Positions 62,401 to 64,000 of a DNA stretch of 64,000 nucleotides are shown here, in pieces; position 1 is the stretch's first letter; each line of letters starts with the position of its first letter. The notes under the pieces were generated by a model. It was not told the origin of the DNA. It did not search any database and saw only the letters and a list, made by a program, of their open reading frames with translations. The position numbers and the translations under genes were made by a program. Origin of the DNA: Ophiosphaerella korrae (Eukaryota; Ascomycota; Dothideomycetes; Pleosporales; Phaeosphaeriaceae); contig JALNQF010000103.1 in assembly GCA_028456385.1 (NCBI GenBank), forward strand, positions 62,001 through 126,000, written 5' to 3'.

Positions 62401-62770
62401 ATTAAGAGTAAACAACTAAGCTTAAAACTAGATTATATTAAGATAAGACTATATAAAATTAAGAAAGAAGTTATACTAGTTATATTTAAATTAAAACTAC
62501 TAAATAAAATAAAGATACACCTAATATTCTACGTAGTACTACTAGAATAAGTACTATAAGAAGTAGAACTACTAGTGTACGAAGTAGATATATATAGAGA
62601 ATAGGAAGAATAAGAAGTTAAAGAAATCCTAGTATACTAGTTCTATAATAGTAGGAACTACTACTTAGTAGAATAGATAGGTATAGATAAAAAAGGGAAA
62701 CTATAGGAAAGAATATAGGAACTAGAGGACAACTTTAATTACCCTAAGAAACTAGAGGAGTTCTTAAGTT
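59480..62770 (+). pseudogene. Gypsy-C pol with intact YLDD box (decayed)
   Basis: Plus strand. Protease 'INSKATRNFILKKF' near 59555-59597. RT about 60070-60720 with 'FVYLDDILIFLELEEEHV' at 60455-60510: the YLDD catalytic pair is intact, unlike every other copy in the window. Thumb 'FYRVVNFYRKLIV'-like near 60705-60740. RNase H about 60850-61230, with 'KTDVSNLVYRIALIQ'. Integrase 61430-62280 with 'IDFIIKLPKSKDLILGVKYN' (about 61730) and 'ERIN.IVE.YLRYYLNYN' (about 62040). Chromodomain 62590-62740. Stops at Gln/Trp still inactivate it, but less densely than in A or B. Confidence 0.93.
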
Positions 62771-62799
62771 AAAGCCCTCTAGAACGCCTAGCGGCAAAC

Positions 62800-63440
62800 T
62801 AAGAGAACTAATATTACTATCGCTAGATAGAGAAGTAATAAGATTACTTAATATAAGACTTACTATAACAATATTAAACACTTTATCTAAGTCTAGCTTA
62901 GCTTCTAGAGCTACTAACTATTTAGCTAATTTCTTATTATTTAACGCTTTTATCTTACAAAGATAAGAGAGACAAGCTTAATTTTCTACTAGCTTACTCT
63001 ACGTAAGCTCCTAGATCTACTTACACTTAGCTTTAGCCTCTACAATTTAAGATAGTAATTTCTCTTAAGTCTAGTTAATAGCTTTCCCTATTATTATTAA
63101 GCCTAGACGCAAGAATAAGTATAATAAACGTATACTTAGAAAGAGAAATACTAGATATATTATAAGAACTACGTATATTTGTATAAATACACGCTTTATA
63201 AGCCCTACTATTGTTTATAGAAATAATATAAAGAAGAGATTTAGGGTTTAACTTAAGAGAAGTATAATAAGAATAAGGAAATATTTTAACACTATTACGC
63301 AACACGTAATCTATAAGAAAGTAGTAATAATATATAGATAAAATAACTATAGGGAGTAATAAAGAACTACAAATTAACAAAGAAAGTAGATTAATAACTT
63401 TAGCCTTAAGATAGATAAACAAGGACCTACTTAGAAGAGG
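62800..63440 (-). pseudogene. Antisense gene of Gypsy-C (decayed)
   Basis: Minus strand between pol and the 3' LTR. The upstream part is a 115-codon open stretch at 63422-63075, opening with TTG, so the true start is uncertain; it includes 'KVINLLSL', 'SSLLLPIVIL', 'VKIFPYSYYTSLKLNPKSLLY' and 'NISSISLSK'. After a one-base frame change near 63080 the downstream part reads 'KLLSQIVEAKAKCKQIQ', 'CKIKALNNKKLAKQLVA', 'LEAKLDLDKV', a likely coiled coil. Both parts align with Gypsy-B's antisense frame. The junction has ctattaactag, like an intron branch site and acceptor, but I could not fix the donor. Function unknown. Confidence 0.55.
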
Positions 63441-63446
63441 AGATAG

Positions 63447-63875
63447 TATTATAATAGTAACAAGAGAGCTATAGATAGAACTAATTAGCCTTACAACAAT
63501 TAACCTAGATCTATATAACTCTAATAGATACGAACCTAATTAGGAGGCTACGTATAATTAGGATACCTAGGGCAATCTATAATCTATAGACTCTTAGTAT
63601 TAATAAATTATAGATTAGAGTAATCTATAATCTATTAGTTTTAGTACCTATAGATTAATAGATTACAATAAGTATATAGTTAGTAGTAATGCGTATTATT
63701 AGGATAGTATTAGTAATTTAATCCTTTAACTATAGAACGCTAATACAAGATAGTTATAAAACATCTTCTATTATTTATAGTTATTATAGATCTTAATATA
63801 AGCTTTTGTTATTACTTCTTAATCTACTAACCCCTAATATAGGTACCTATAGTTAATAATAGGAGGCCTATTATA
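63447..63875 (+). repeat. Gypsy-C 3' LTR
   Basis: 429 bp; pairs with 45704-46132; followed by target duplication cttta. Confidence 0.94.
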
Positions 63876-63880
63876 CTTTA

Positions 63881-64000
63881 GCTTACTTAAATAAAGCTAA
63901 GATCTTCTTAAAATTTAAGATTATATACGCCTTCTACTATCTATAGATAGTACTTAATTTAGAATAGTTAACTACTTTTATTACTTACTATAGTATATAC
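63881..64000 (+). pseudogene. Gypsy-H reverse transcriptase, continuation
   Basis: Plus strand, directly after the Gypsy-C target duplication: 'LAYLNKAKIFLKFKIIYAFYY', recognisable as the RT segment L..AK.FTK.DI..AF that follows the block ending at 45698. It runs off the window end. Confidence 0.82.

Larger units (their letters stand above)
45704..63875 (+). mobile_element. Gypsy-C: Ty3/Gypsy chromovirus containing Gypsy-D
   Basis: LTRs of exactly 429 bp at 45704-46132 and 63447-63875; target duplication cttta at 45699-45703 and 63876-63880. Inserted in the RT of Gypsy-H. Gypsy-D splits the leader at 46217-57358, and gag-pol follows from 57400. Same family as A and B but with more CpA/TpG kept and an intact RT catalytic box, so it is the youngest or least mutated Gypsy of the group. 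Confidence 0.95.

Noticed and set aside
63075..63422. 115-residue open frame as an independent functional gene
   Set aside because: It opens with TTG rather than ATG, lies in a RIP-mutated retrotransposon, and is the first part of the decayed Gypsy-C antisense gene, with a matching stop-broken version in Gypsy-B.
1..64000. Host genes, tRNA, rRNA, telomere repeats, CRISPR
   Set aside because: No intact ORF of usual gene length, no cloverleaf or box A/B tRNA signal, no rRNA-like block and no TTAGGG tracts were seen on either strand.

Overview
This window looks like an AT-rich, transposon-filled block of a filamentous ascomycete (Pezizomycotina) chromosome that has been heavily altered by repeat-induced point mutation (RIP). 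CpA and TpG are nearly absent and TpA is everywhere; the first 60 bases hold one TG and no CA. Almost every reading frame is cut by TAA/TAG codons at places where related proteins have Gln or Trp. Catalytic Asp often reads as Asn, and His or Cys often reads as Tyr. I see no intact host gene, tRNA, rRNA or CRISPR array.

The layout is a nest of transposons, read from target-site duplications (TSDs), terminal repeats and pol fragments. From the left: the right end of an unidentified element (1-~4173) lies in Gypsy-A (minus strand, 4174-17874). Gypsy-A also carries a complete Ty1/Copia element, Copia-1 (5568-11865, TSD cctat), and a Tc1/mariner element (13088-15187). Gypsy-A itself sits in Gypsy-G (17875-~31008, minus), which also hosts Gypsy-F (22469-29278, TSD atatc). 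Gypsy-G abuts a second Copia copy, Copia-2 (~31038-34237), which contains a Fot1/pogo transposon (31745-33582). A further Gypsy, H, starts near 34238 on the plus strand. It was hit by Gypsy-B (35233-42119, TSD tatac) and by Gypsy-C (45704-63875, TSD cttta), and its reverse transcriptase resumes at 63881. Gypsy-C contains Gypsy-D (46217-57358, minus, TSD agtaa), and Gypsy-D contains an unclassified 3.1-kb element E (48728-51810). That makes at least five nested layers: Copia-2, H, C, D, E.

The most unusual signal is shared by all five Gypsy elements whose 3' region lies in the window (B, C, D, F, G). Each has an extra reading frame on the strand opposite to gag-pol, between the chromodomain end of pol and the 3' LTR, so the two genes converge tail to tail. 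In D it resolves into three exons with two in-frame intron-like gaps and a TATA-like box. In B and C the opposite-strand peptides are similar, and the differences in the aligned core are mostly synonymous. In G it is one uninterrupted 353-codon frame for a multi-pass membrane protein with an Asn/Glu/Lys-rich tail. These look like real antisense genes carried by the retrotransposons.

All pol and transposase genes here are dead. Copy C is the least decayed Gypsy and still has an intact YLDD reverse-transcriptase motif; element E and Copia-1 also keep more CpA/TpG than their surroundings.
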